The notes: a model not told the origin generated them from the sequence alone. Counted from the stretch's first letter, positions 45,526 through 55,915 are shown. The stretch: 64,000 bases of DNA from Arthrobacter gandavensis (GCF_015355785.1 NZ_JADKYW010000005.1:651468-715467); one strand, 5' to 3'. Numbers and translations: made by a program.

Positions 45526-46209
45526 CTACAGGGGCGGAACCATTTCCCGGGTCTCATCCCAAGGCAGCGTCCAGCCCAGCTGGTTGAACACTTCATCCAG
45601 GAGCAGGGCGGTGAAGCCCCACACCACCACCCCGTTGACCAGGAACGCCGGCCCCCGGTGTTCCTGCCCGGGGCGGCCCAGCACGGTGGTCCGGCGGTTG
45701 ACCGGGTTCAGCAGGTCCGCCACGGGCACCCGGAATACCGACGCCGATTCGGCCTCATCGACCACGTCCACCGGGGTAGGTTTGTCCCACCAGCCCAGGA
45801 CCGGCGTCACCAGGAAGTTGCTCACCGGCAGCCCAACCTCCGGCAGCGTGCCCAGCACCCGCACGCCGCTCGGGTCCAGGCCGGTTTCCTCGTTCGCCTC
45901 ACGCAGCGCCGCTGCCACCGCATCGGCGTCAGAGGGGTCCACCCCGCCGCCCGGGAAAGCCACCTGTCCCGGGTGGTCGTTCAGGGTGGAGGCGCGCTCC
46001 ACGAACAATACGTCCAGGTCATCCGGAACGGCATCCGCGTGGAACCGTGCCGGGTGGTCATCGAGCACGCCGAAGAGGATCAGCACGGCCGCTTCACGGG
46101 CCACGGCGGGATCCACCGCGCGGGTCAGGAAACGCAGGTCCCGCCCGTAGTTTCCGCCCCCGCCGCTGACCACGCTGCCAAAGGCTTCCAGCTGAGCCCG
46201 GGCGCTCAT
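45526..46209 (-). CDS. CoA-type NUDIX hydrolase
   Basis: A 227-residue NUDIX pyrophosphatase. The Nudix box reads GGGVDPSDADAVAAALREAN then EETGLD (REANEETG core, about 90-112). It is preceded by the LNDHPGQVAFPGG signature of the coenzyme A pyrophosphatase subfamily (NudL/YeaB). It probably hydrolyses CoA, acyl-CoA or a related dinucleotide. Its ATG overlaps the nth stop by four bases, and the nth-NUDIX pairing is conserved across Actinobacteria (Rv3674c-Rv3672c region). It ends against the response-regulator stop. Confidence 0.92.
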   Translation of the reverse strand: MSARAQLEAFGSVVSGGGGNYGRDLRFLTRAVDPAVAREAAVLILFGVLDDHPARFHADAVPDDLDVLFVERASTLNDHPGQVAFPGGGVDPSDADAVAAALREANEETGLDPSGVRVLGTLPEVGLPVSNFLVTPVLGWWDKPTPVDVVDEAESASVFRVPVADLLNPVNRRTTVLGRPGQEHRGPAFLVNGVVVWGFTALLLDEVFNQLGWTLPWDETREMVPPL

Positions 46210-46997
46210 GCTTCGAGCCCGTAGCCGGCGGCGCGCAGCTGGGCTCTGGTTTCGGAAGCCATCATCCGGGCAAGCAGGTCCTCGCGTCCGGGGGCCAGTT
46301 CATATTTGAGCAATTTGCGGGCCTTGTCCGGGTCCGTTTCGCCTTCACCGTAGGAGGGGCACAGCTGCGCGACGGCACACGCACCGCAGGCGGGCTTCTT
46401 GGCATGGCAGACCCGGCGGCCGTGGAAGACCACGCGGTTGGACAGCGGCGTCCAGTCCTTGGGTTCGACGAGCTCCGCCACGTCCTGCTCCACCTTCACC
46501 GGGTCTTTCGAGTCCGTCCAGCCGAACCGCCGGGACAGGCGCAGGAAGTGGGTGTCCACCGTGATGCCCGGAACTCCAAAGGCATTGCCCAGCACCACGT
46601 TGGCGGTCTTGCGGCCTACCCCGGCCAATTTCACCAGTTCTTCAAGCTTGTTCGGCACTTCACCGTCGTAGTCGTCGACGATCTGGGTGGCCAGCTTCTT
46701 GATCGCGGCCGATTTGGCCCGGAAGAAACCGGTGGGCCGGATCAGTTCCTGCAGCTCCTCTGCGTTCGCTTCCGCGAGCGAGCGGGCGTCCGGGTATCGG
46801 GCGAACAGGACCGGGGTGACGGCGTTGACGCGTACATCCGTGGTCTGGGCGGAGAGCACCGTTGCAATCAGCAGCTCGAAGGCGTTCGTGAAGTCCAGCT
46901 CGGCCACCGCATAGGGGTACAGCTCCCCGAGCAGGCGGTTGATCTTGCGGGCGCGGCGCTTCGTGGCCAGCGCGGAGGCGTCGTTGCCGGTGGGCAT
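46206..46997 (-). CDS. nth: Endonuclease III
   Basis: A bifunctional DNA glycosylase and AP lyase removing oxidised pyrimidines. The 263-residue protein has LLIATVLSAQTTDVRVN, the helix-hairpin-helix LVKLAGVGRKTANVVLG with the catalytic Lys, and the catalytic Asp in ITVDTHFLRLSRR. The [4Fe-4S] loop is C-x6-C-x2-C-x5-C (CHAKKPACGACAVAQLC). A C-terminal tail of about 40 residues extends past the cluster. The ATG at 46997 is preceded by AAGGAAA. It is followed, overlapping, by the NUDIX gene, and preceded by a long hairpin ending the upstream gene. Confidence 0.95.
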   Translation of the reverse strand: MPTGNDASALATKRRARKINRLLGELYPYAVAELDFTNAFELLIATVLSAQTTDVRVNAVTPVLFARYPDARSLAEANAEELQELIRPTGFFRAKSAAIKKLATQIVDDYDGEVPNKLEELVKLAGVGRKTANVVLGNAFGVPGITVDTHFLRLSRRFGWTDSKDPVKVEQDVAELVEPKDWTPLSNRVVFHGRRVCHAKKPACGACAVAQLCPSYGEGETDPDKARKLLKYELAPGREDLLARMMASETRAQLRAAGYGLEA

Positions 46998-47024
46998 GTG
47001 GCGTAGTTTCCTTCGCAGTTCAAC

Positions 47025-47067
47025 GATGCCCCGGCACTCCCGGAAGAATCCGGGGTGCCGGGGCATC
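47025..47067 (-). terminator. Long hairpin between membrane-protein gene and nth
   Basis: GATGCCCCGGCAC and its exact complement form a 13-bp outer stem. An inner CCCGG/CCGGG stem surrounds AAGAAT. It lies 13 bases past the stop of the 47081 gene. No T-run follows, but the stability suggests a terminator or an RNA barrier. Confidence 0.7.
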
Positions 47068-47080
47068 GGTGGTGGTTGCC

Positions 47081-48376
47081 TTAGTGTCCTGAGCTGTCGT
47101 CGCTGACACGTTCGATGTTGGTCAGGTCGCGCAGCACGCCAATCCGGCCGGTGCGCTTGTCCTGCACCAGGAACTCGTGGCCGCGGTCTTCCAGGCCAAG
47201 TTCCCAGTCTCCCGGGTAGAACATGAACAGCGGCAGGCCGGTGCGTTCGTCGACAATCTGGCGCGGCGTGCCAACGGCGAACCAGAAAGCCTCCACCACG
47301 TTTTCGTTCTCTTCGCGGGTCGCCGAGATTGATTCCTGGGCCTGGGTGTTCGACGCCGCCGCACCGCCCTGGACGGCAGGATTCACCGTGGTGGCGGGCA
47401 GCGGATCTTCTCCGGCCGGGATGTCCCGGCCGCGTCCGGCGCTGTTCCCGCCGGACGTTCCGGCTGCTCCGGGGGCTGAGGCTGCTGCAGCCGTTCCTGC
47501 CGCTGCCGACCCGGCCGCGGCCGCAGCACCCTGGCCAGCACCGGCCTGGCTGGCTCCTGCCTGGCCGGCACCGGCCTGACCGGCAGCGCCCGTGCTCGCA
47601 GCACCCTGGCTGGCTCCGGCCTGGCCGGATTCGTGTCGGGTGCCGGTCCCGGCGGAACGGGCTTCTGCCGCGCCGGACCCGGCTTCCGGGCGGCCTGTGG
47701 CGGCGTGCTGCTGGGCCTGGACCTGCCCGGATTGGGGTGCGCCGGGACCTGTTGCGGCTGGCTGTCCGAACGTACCGGGGTGCCCGGCGCCATCGGCCGC
47801 TGCGGGCTTGGGGGCGGGTGCCGGCCTCGGAGCGCGGACAAGCGGCTTGGCCTCCCGCGCAACCGGGTGCGCCGGAGTCTCCGGGCGTTCGCTGAACTCA
47901 GCTGCGAACGGCGGGATGTAGGGCGCGAACGTGGTCGCGGCGAGCAGCGCCACGGCGCCCAGTAGTCCCAGCAGGGAGCCGACGCTGAATACGTAGACAA
48001 TCTGCAGGAAGAAGAAAACGGCGGCCAGGACCGCTATGACGGAGGCAAACTGGTCCAGTGAGAGGGAGCCAACGCGCAGGCGCGTGGACGGCGCCAGCCG
48101 GCGGGCGGTGAAGAGCCCGGCTACCACCAGCGGCATGATGATGCCGATACCAACGTAGAAAAGGCTGAAGGCGGTCCACAGGTTCCGTCCGCTGCCAACG
48201 GTGAACGGCAGGACGCTGCCCACCAGCATCACCAGAACGGCGGATCCCACCACAATGTCGCGCAGGCCGAACGGCCCCGCGACAGCACGAAGCCCGGTTG
48301 CCGGTTCGGCGCCGGGCCGGGGGCCGGGGGCTTCCGCAGCGGGGTGTTCCTCGTGTTCAACGTGGGGCTGGTTCAT
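47081..48376 (-). CDS. Membrane protein with long Ala/Gly/Gln-rich linker
   Basis: A 431-residue protein of unknown function. Four or five helices occupy about residues 30-165. A disordered linker of some 180 residues follows, dominated by Ala, Gly, Gln and Pro, with AGQAGAGQAGASQAGAGQ-like tandem units. The last 75 residues are a compact soluble domain (VVEAFWFAVGTPRQIVDERT, then LPLFMFYPGDWEL) that looks conserved and may be the functional part. The ATG at 48376 begins MNQPHVEHEEH; an upstream start is unlikely. I do not recognise the C-terminal domain. It is divergent from acs. Confidence 0.75.
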   Translation of the reverse strand: MNQPHVEHEEHPAAEAPGPRPGAEPATGLRAVAGPFGLRDIVVGSAVLVMLVGSVLPFTVGSGRNLWTAFSLFYVGIGIIMPLVVAGLFTARRLAPSTRLRVGSLSLDQFASVIAVLAAVFFFLQIVYVFSVGSLLGLLGAVALLAATTFAPYIPPFAAEFSERPETPAHPVAREAKPLVRAPRPAPAPKPAAADGAGHPGTFGQPAATGPGAPQSGQVQAQQHAATGRPEAGSGAAEARSAGTGTRHESGQAGASQGAASTGAAGQAGAGQAGASQAGAGQGAAAAAGSAAAGTAAAASAPGAAGTSGGNSAGRGRDIPAGEDPLPATTVNPAVQGGAAASNTQAQESISATREENENVVEAFWFAVGTPRQIVDERTGLPLFMFYPGDWELGLEDRGHEFLVQDKRTGRIGVLRDLTNIERVSDDSSGH

Positions 48377-48699
48377 TCTGGTCTCCGTTCCGAGAGCATC
48401 CAACCGGAAGGCGGGTGCGCCGACCGTGCTCTGGCACCGCCACAGCGGTGCCGCAAGCGGTTTGCTTTCAATGACAGCCTAGTCAACGCCAGCAGGTCAG
48501 ACTACCGGTTCACGCCTGCGCAGGGGCAGCGGGTCGACCGTTTATCGCATAATTACCCCGTTTCACGGAGGTGCTTGTGACCGGCACCACACCTTGGCCG
48601 TGTCCGCGCTAGGGTAAGGGCAGACACTACCAACAGCCCCGCCGGCCGGGCAGGCGCCCGGCCCCGGCGCCGGGTCCAAGCCAACGGAAAGGGTCCGAG
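48377..48699. other. 323-base divergent intergenic region upstream of acs
   Basis: No coding potential stands out. It must hold promoters for the leftward membrane-protein gene and rightward acs. A Crp-like palindrome lies at 48576 and a GC-rich stretch with short inverted repeats (GCCGGCCGGGC) at about 48637-48655, in the acs leader. Confidence 0.6.
48576..48591 (+). promoter_or_regulatory. Crp/GlxR-like operator upstream of acs
   Basis: TGTGA, six bases, CCACA: nine of ten positions fit the TGTGA-N6-TCACA consensus. It is centred about 117 bases before the acs ATG. The crp gene lies 6.6 kb to the right. Confidence 0.5.
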
Positions 48700-50688
<1,989 letters not shown>

Positions 50689-50695
50689 CGCCACA

Positions 50696-50751
50696 CGAGA
50701 TTACAGAAACTGCCCGTATCGCGCTTGATACGGGCAGTTTCTGTAATCTCG
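50696..50751. repeat. 25-bp perfect palindromic element after acs (terminator / dispersed hairpin)
   Basis: CGAGATTACAGAAACTGCCC continues to a 25-base arm matched perfectly by its complement around the loop GCGCTT. It starts eight bases past the acs stop and ends 15 bases before the convergent ohr stop, so it can terminate both. Its outer arms match an element at 60763. Confidence 0.9.
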
Positions 50752-50766
50752 GGGGCGGAGAGCGGA

Positions 50767-51189
50767 CTAGCCGACGACGGCGTCCACTTCCACCTCGATG
50801 TTGCCGCGGGTGGCATTGGAGTACGGGCACACCTGGTGTGCTTCCTGGACCAGCTTGTCCGCCATGGCCTGCTCAACGCCGGACATTTCAACGTGCAGCG
50901 CAACCGAGAGCTGGAAGCCGCCCTCCTCCGTAGGGTGGATGCTGACCTCGGAGGTGACGGCGCTGTCACTGATCTGTGCCTTGGCCCGGCGGGCGACCAG
51001 CTTCAGGGCGGAGTGGAAGCAGGCGGCGTAGCCGACGGCGAACAGCTGTTCCGGGTTCGTGGCCCCGCCTGCGCCGCCCATCTCGGCGGGAACGGCGAGG
51101 TCGACTTCGAGGAGTCCGTCACTGGTGCGGGCTTCTCCGTTCCGGCCGTCGCCGGTGGCCGTGGCAACTGCTGTGTAAATGGCGCTCAT
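50767..51189 (-). CDS. Organic hydroperoxide resistance protein, Ohr/OsmC family
   Basis: A 140-residue thiol peroxidase reducing organic and lipid hydroperoxides. The two catalytic cysteines are in YAACFHSALK (about residue 58) and AHQVCPYSNATRGN (about 124). The conserved Arg that orients peroxide is probably near residue 16-21 (GRNGEART). The Ohr subfamily is indicated by the VCPYSNATRGN form. AAGGAGAA precedes the ATG. It is divergent from a TetR gene with a strong palindrome between them, in place of the MarR-type OhrR usually found. Confidence 0.92.
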   Translation of the reverse strand: MSAIYTAVATATGDGRNGEARTSDGLLEVDLAVPAEMGGAGGATNPEQLFAVGYAACFHSALKLVARRAKAQISDSAVTSEVSIHPTEEGGFQLSVALHVEMSGVEQAMADKLVQEAHQVCPYSNATRGNIEVEVDAVVG

Positions 51190-51251
51190 CGGGTTCTCCT
51201 TCGAGTTGGAACATGTGGCTGGCGAAGAGCGGGATTTTCCGCCGTTCTCCA

Positions 51252-51275
51252 AGTAGACTAACTAGTAAGTCTACT
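51252..51275. promoter_or_regulatory. 24-bp palindromic operator between ohr and tetR
   Basis: AGTAGACT, the self-complementary centre ACTAGT with flanking A residues, and AGTCTACT make a palindrome matching at 22 of 24 positions. It lies midway in the 125-base divergent gap and fits a TetR dimer-of-dimers or a single long operator. It probably controls both genes. Confidence 0.75.
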
Positions 51276-51314
51276 AATGGCCAGTTCTACGGACTGGCAT
51301 CACAGGAGGTTCCA

Positions 51315-51899
51315 ATGGCAGACCAGTCCGCCGGCAGCCGCCAGCCGGTCCGTGAGCGCATCCTCGATGCGGCCACGGATGCCTTTTACCGCGGTGGAAT
51401 CCGCGCCGTCAGCGCAGATAAGATCATTGCCGCCGCCGCTACCACCAAGGTGACCTTCTACCGCCATTTCCCCACCAAGGACGATCTGGTGGCGGCGTAC
51501 CTCGACCGGCAGTCTGCCTTGGTCCGAGAGGCTGCCGGGACGCTGCCCGCGGATCCCTGCGAGGCTCTTCGGACGCTGGCGCTGGCCATGGGCACCGAAG
51601 CCTGCCGGCCCGGATTCCGCGGCTGCCCGTTCATCAATGCCGCGGCTGAATACCCGGCCGCTGATCATCCGGTACGGGCCGCCGTCGCCCGCCACCGGGG
51701 CTGGTTCCGCGCCCTGGTAGCCGAACTCGCGGGACGGCTCGGCGCCGTCGATCCCGGGTTGGCCGCGGACCAGCTGATCATGCTGCGCGACGGCGCGATG
51801 GTCCACGGCTACGTCGCCGACCCCCAGACGGTGGGCGCCTCCCTGCTTCAGGCCGGTACCGCCGTCCTGAAGCAGCATCTTCCGGCAGGGCAGTGCTGA
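51315..51899 (+). CDS. TetR/AcrR family regulator, divergent from ohr
   Basis: A 194-residue TetR protein. The N-terminal domain has RERILDAATDAFYRGGIRAV then AAAATTKVTFYRHFPTKDDL. The ligand domain contains the EACRPGFRGCPFINAAAEY stretch, with Cys96 and Cys103 six residues apart, and a Cys at the very end (GQC). This CPFxNAA pattern occurs in a widespread TetR subgroup. AGGAGG lies at good spacing before the ATG. Control of ohr through the intervening palindrome is inferred. Cysteine oxidation by peroxides is a plausible but untested trigger. Confidence 0.88.
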   Translation: MADQSAGSRQPVRERILDAATDAFYRGGIRAVSADKIIAAAATTKVTFYRHFPTKDDLVAAYLDRQSALVREAAGTLPADPCEALRTLALAMGTEACRPGFRGCPFINAAAEYPAADHPVRAAVARHRGWFRALVAELAGRLGAVDPGLAADQLIMLRDGAMVHGYVADPQTVGASLLQAGTAVLKQHLPAGQC

Positions 51900-52023
51900 C
51901 GCAGGCCCGGGGTGCCGGCGTCTGCCGCCGTTCACCGCCGCAGGGCTGCGCCCGGCGACCTAAATCGTGACGTTCGGCTCAGCAACTGGCCAAAGCCGCC
52001 GGCACCTAGCACAATCAGCACTT

Positions 52024-53352
52024 GTGTCTATTTCCTCCACAACGGTGAACCCCGCGCAGCGTTCCCGGATGGCCCGCAGGGTCGCCGGAGCATCATTCGT
52101 CGGGACAGCACTTGAATCCTATGACTTCTATGTTTTCGGCACTGCCGCCGCACTGATCCTGAACCGGGTGTTCTTCCCCGATGTTGATCCGCTGACCGGC
52201 ACGCTCCTGGCGTTCCTCTCGCTGGGCATGGGCTTCGTCGCCCGGCCGCTGGGCGCGGTGCTGTTCGGCCACATCGGAGACCGCGTGGGCCGGAAAAAGT
52301 CCCTCATCTACACCATCGTCCTCATGGGCCTGGCCACTGGCGTCATCGGCCTGCTGCCGGATTACTCCACAATCGGTGTCTGGGCTCCGATCCTGCTGGT
52401 GGCCCTGCGGCTGCTGCAGGGCCTGGCTGTCGGCGGAGAATGGGGCGGTGCCGTCCTGATTGCCAGCGAGCACGCCGAACCGCGCAAGCGTGCCCTCTTC
52501 GCCGCCATCCCGCAGATCGGCTCCCCGGTTGGCACCATCATGGTTACGGCCACCTTCCTGATCCTCACCCAGGTCTCCCCGGAGGCAATGGAAGCCGGCG
52601 TCTGGCGGGTTCCGTTCCTCCTCGCGTTCCCCTTCATGGCCGTAGCCCTCTACCTGCGCCTGGCCATCGATGAGACCCCGGTCTTCAAGGACGTCGCCGA
52701 GCACAACCAGGTAGCCCGCATCCCGGTCCTGGAGGTGCTCCGCTCCCAGCCCGCCGCCGTCGTCATTGCCGTGGCCGCAGCCCTGCTGGGCATCGGCTCC
52801 TACTTCCTCATGACCACCTACACGCAGGCCTACGGCGTGGGTGTCCTGGGGCTGTCCGAATCCACGATGCTTAACGCCGCCCTGGTGGGCTCGGTCCTCC
52901 AGCTGGCCACCATCCCGGCTTTCGGCTGGCTGGCCACCAGGATCGGTTCGGCAAAGGTAGTCGCCGGGGGCGCGGCGGCTACAGCGCTGATTTCCTTCCC
53001 GCTGTACTACCTGATCAGCATCGCGGACCAGCCGCTGTACATCCTGACCATCCTGATTGGCGGCATCGCCCCGACCGCGGCCTGGGCAGCGCTGGGCGGA
53101 CTGATGGCGGACCTGTTCCCGGCCCGGACCGGCTACACAGCCATGTCACTGGCCTACAGCTTCGCCGGCATCGCCGCAGGCTTCACGCCGGCTGTCACCC
53201 AGCTCTTCTCCGATGCCACCGGCGCCGCCTGGTGGCACCCCGGTGCGGTACTGGCCCTGATGTCCCTGATCACGATCGCCGGCTCCCTTGCGGCCGCCCG
53301 CCGGATCCGGGCACAGTCACAGACGGCGGACGCGGAGACGGTTGCGGCATAG
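52024..53352 (+). CDS. MHS-family MFS transporter (metabolite:H+ symporter)
   Basis: A 442-residue, 12-helix major facilitator of the metabolite:H+ symporter family (ProP, KgtP, ShiA, CitA relatives). Family signs are GTALESYDFYVFGTAAALI in helix 1, GHIGDRVGRKKSL between helices 2 and 3, and LQGLAVGGEWGGAVLIASEH in helix 4. The start is placed at GTG 52024, giving a normal N-terminal tail, but no good Shine-Dalgarno is visible. The stop lies only eight bases before aroQ, so the two are probably cotranscribed. This hints at shikimate, quinate or a related aromatic precursor as substrate. Confidence 0.87.
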   Translation: MSISSTTVNPAQRSRMARRVAGASFVGTALESYDFYVFGTAAALILNRVFFPDVDPLTGTLLAFLSLGMGFVARPLGAVLFGHIGDRVGRKKSLIYTIVLMGLATGVIGLLPDYSTIGVWAPILLVALRLLQGLAVGGEWGGAVLIASEHAEPRKRALFAAIPQIGSPVGTIMVTATFLILTQVSPEAMEAGVWRVPFLLAFPFMAVALYLRLAIDETPVFKDVAEHNQVARIPVLEVLRSQPAAVVIAVAAALLGIGSYFLMTTYTQAYGVGVLGLSESTMLNAALVGSVLQLATIPAFGWLATRIGSAKVVAGGAAATALISFPLYYLISIADQPLYILTILIGGIAPTAAWAALGGLMADLFPARTGYTAMSLAYSFAGIAAGFTPAVTQLFSDATGAAWWHPGAVLALMSLITIAGSLAAARRIRAQSQTADAETVAA

Positions 53353-53360
53353 TTGAACCC

Positions 53361-53831
53361 ATGACTACCGAACGCACCCGCAACCTCCTGGTCCTGAACG
53401 GCCCCAACCTGAACCTGCTGGGCACGCGCGAACCCGCGGTGTACGGGACGGACACCCTGGATGACGTGGAAGCAGCCGCCGTCGCAGCCGCGCAGGTGCA
53501 CGGCTGGACGGCGGACTGCATCCAGTCCAACCATGAAGGGGACCTGATTGACGCCATTCACGGGGCTCCCGGCCTGGCCGATGCGATCATCATCAACCCC
53601 GCCGCCTACAGCCACACGTCGGTGGCGATCCGCGACGCACTCTCCGGTGTGGGGCTCCCCGTGGTGGAGGTTCACCTGAGCAACATCCACAAGCGCGAAG
53701 AGTTCCGTCACCACTCGTTCGTCTCCGCGGTGGCGGAAGTGGTGATCTGCGGAGCAGGGATCGCCGGCTACCGGATGGCCGTGGACTATATCGCTGCGAA
53801 GCTGGACGGCGCCGGGGACGCTACTCGCTGA
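53361..53831 (+). CDS. aroQ: Type II 3-dehydroquinate dehydratase
   Basis: AroQ converts 3-dehydroquinate to 3-dehydroshikimate, in the shikimate pathway or in quinate catabolism. The 156-residue protein matches the type II dodecameric enzyme: NGPNLNLLGTREPAVYG with catalytic Tyr and flexible-lid Arg, IINPAAYSHTSVAIRDAL, and VHLSNIHKREEFRHHS. The ATG follows the transporter stop by eight bases. It stands apart from other aro genes in this window, and its 3' end overlaps marP tail to tail by 11 bases. Coupling to a transporter leaves open a catabolic role. Confidence 0.95.
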   Translation: MTTERTRNLLVLNGPNLNLLGTREPAVYGTDTLDDVEAAAVAAAQVHGWTADCIQSNHEGDLIDAIHGAPGLADAIIINPAAYSHTSVAIRDALSGVGLPVVEVHLSNIHKREEFRHHSFVSAVAEVVICGAGIAGYRMAVDYIAAKLDGAGDATR

Positions 53832-55047
53832 TGCACTCCCCCGGGGAAACGGCGCTGCGGTAAGTCGGGGCGGCCTCCGCGATAGGGCCCAGCTCAGCGA
53901 GGGACAGGGCGTAGCCAATGGGCTGGTCTCCGGTGGTCTTGGCGAAGACCACTCCGGCAACCTGTCCGTCGATGTCCAGCAGCGGGCCGCCGGAGTTGCC
54001 CTGCTGGACGTTCGCGGCCAGGGTGTAGACCTCCAGGACCTCCGGGGATGTTCCGTAGATGCTGCGGACGGACACATCGCCGAGGTTCTGCACGACGGCA
54101 GCCTGAAGCCGGAAGGGCCCGCCTGCCGGATACCCCGCAAACCCCGCTGTTGTTCCCGCGGGCAGTTCGGTGCCCAGCGCCAGAGGCTTGGCGTCCAGGT
54201 TATCCACCGCAATGACCGCGAGGTCCCGGGCCGGGTCAAAGTGCACAACCCGCCCGGGCAGCACGCCCCCTCCGGGGACCTGGACCACCGGTTCGCTCAC
54301 TCCTGCCACGACGTGGGCATTGGTTACGACCCTGTCCTTGGCCACCACGAACCCTGACCCCGTCTGGTTCTGACCGCACTGGAACGCGGTGCCGGTGATC
54401 TTCAGGACCGAGGACGATGCCTCGGTCAGGGCCTCGGAGCTGATGCCCTCGGCGGGAAGCTCAACGGTGTCAGGAGCTGCGCCGTCGAAAATGCGCGGCA
54501 GTCCTTCATCGAGGGTGATGGAACGCACCTGCGCCGCCACCGTCTTCACGGCGTCAGGCGTCACCGAATCGATGGTCATTAGGACCTTCGAGGAGGCGAT
54601 CTGCTGGGACAGGAAAGGCATCCCCAGCGTGCCGATGCTGAACGCCAGCATGGACATCACCACGGCAGCGACAACAACGTTCAGGGCACCGCCGAGGATC
54701 CGGTCCAGCGCGCGCAGCGGTGCGAAGTTGAACCAGCGGCGCACGCCGCCGCCAAGCGCCGCGCCGGCCGCGTGGCCTACCAGAACCAGCACGACGGCGG
54801 TCGCGATCACTGCTGCGAGCCGCCAGCTTTCATCCGGCACCCAGCCCGAGACCAGCGGGATGGCGAAGAACGCGGCTACGGCGCCGGCCACGAAACCGAC
54901 GATTCCGCCGAGTGTGACCGCGAGGCCGTTGCGCAGGCCGGCCAGCAGGTAAAAAAGCAGCGAGAGGCCCAGGATGATGTCCAGAACGGTGAATCCGAGC
55001 ACAAAGAGCTCCAATATGGTGTACGTACGCGTGCGGCTGCCGGTCAA
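53821..55047 (-). CDS. marP: Membrane serine protease MarP
   Basis: A 408-residue envelope serine protease. Four N-terminal helices (about 10-165) form a CvpA/colicin V production-like membrane domain. The periplasmic chymotrypsin-like domain has the triad in VVTNAHVVAG (His), RDLAVIAV (Asp) and VQQGNSGGPLLD (Ser). In mycobacteria MarP supports acid and oxidative stress resistance through proteolysis of a cell-wall hydrolase. Two cysteines (in AFQCGQN and GECISE) could form the redox-sensitive disulfide described there. The start is TTG with AAGGGG just upstream. It is divergent from crp, its conserved neighbour. Confidence 0.92.
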   Translation of the reverse strand: MTGSRTRTYTILELFVLGFTVLDIILGLSLLFYLLAGLRNGLAVTLGGIVGFVAGAVAAFFAIPLVSGWVPDESWRLAAVIATAVVLVLVGHAAGAALGGGVRRWFNFAPLRALDRILGGALNVVVAAVVMSMLAFSIGTLGMPFLSQQIASSKVLMTIDSVTPDAVKTVAAQVRSITLDEGLPRIFDGAAPDTVELPAEGISSEALTEASSSVLKITGTAFQCGQNQTGSGFVVAKDRVVTNAHVVAGVSEPVVQVPGGGVLPGRVVHFDPARDLAVIAVDNLDAKPLALGTELPAGTTAGFAGYPAGGPFRLQAAVVQNLGDVSVRSIYGTSPEVLEVYTLAANVQQGNSGGPLLDIDGQVAGVVFAKTTGDQPIGYALSLAELGPIAEAAPTYRSAVSPGECISE

Positions 55048-55222
55048 GAGCCCCTTTGCTTTCCGAGTCTAGCGGCCACCGGGAACGATTCCATCGGCGT
55101 GTAATCCTGCGCACATTAGGCAGGCTTTTTATCATCCGTGGGCGAACAGAGCTATTACGGCTGTCACATGCCCGTTCGGTGCGGCAAGATAGTAGAAGCG
55201 ACAACTATTAACAGGAGATTTC

Positions 55223-55900
55223 ATGGATATCGAGGTATTGCGCCGCGCGCCTTTGTTCGCCTCACTGGGAGACGACGTCTTCGCTGCTTTGACCGACGAG
55301 CTCACCGAGGTCGATCTGTCCCGCGGAGCCTCTGTCTTCCGCGAAGGTGACCAGGGCGACCAGCTCTATTTCATCGTGTCCGGAAAGATCAAGCTGGGGC
55401 GTTCGGCCCCCGACGGGCGCGAGAACCTGCTGGCCATTCTCGGCCCGGGTGAGCTGTTCGGCGAGATGGCCCTTTTCGACCCGAGTCCCCGCACCGCCAC
55501 GGCCACCGCGGTGTCCGAGACCCGCCTGGCCGGACTGCGCCACGAGAACCTGCGTGCCCTGATTGAAACGCGTCCGGAGGTATCCGTGCAGCTGCTGCAG
55601 GCGCTGGCCCGCCGCCTGCGCCGCACCAACGAGTCCCTGGCGGACCTCGTCTTCTCCGACGTTCCGGGCCGCGTGGCCAAGGCGTTGCTGGACCTCGCAG
55701 ACCGCTTCGGCCGCCCGGCCACGGACGGCATCCTGGTGGCCCACGAGCTGACCCAGGAAGAATTGGCCCAGCTGGTGGGCGCTTCCCGCGAAACCGTGAA
55801 CAAGGCGCTGGCCGAATTCGTCCAGCGCGGCTGGCTGCGGCTGGAGGCACGCGCCGTCGTCATTCTTGACGTCCAGCGCCTGCGCCAGCGCTCCCGCTGA
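55223..55900 (+). CDS. crp: Crp/Fnr family transcriptional regulator (GlxR/Crp type)
   Basis: A 225-residue cAMP-receptor-type global regulator. The cyclic-nucleotide domain includes GDQGDQLYFIVSGKIKLG and the phosphate-binding cassette GELFGEMALFDPSPRTATATA (Glu, Arg and Thr as in cAMP binders; given in part here). The C-terminal winged helix has LTQEELAQLVGASRETVNKAL, the usual recognition helix for TGTGA half-sites. It corresponds to Rv3676/GlxR, conserved beside marP and nth. CAGGAGA precedes the ATG. A strong terminator follows. A Crp-like site upstream of acs suggests one local target. Confidence 0.94.
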   Translation: MDIEVLRRAPLFASLGDDVFAALTDELTEVDLSRGASVFREGDQGDQLYFIVSGKIKLGRSAPDGRENLLAILGPGELFGEMALFDPSPRTATATAVSETRLAGLRHENLRALIETRPEVSVQLLQALARRLRRTNESLADLVFSDVPGRVAKALLDLADRFGRPATDGILVAHELTQEELAQLVGASRETVNKALAEFVQRGWLRLEARAVVILDVQRLRQRSR

Positions 55901-55915
55901 CCCTTCCCGGCATCA

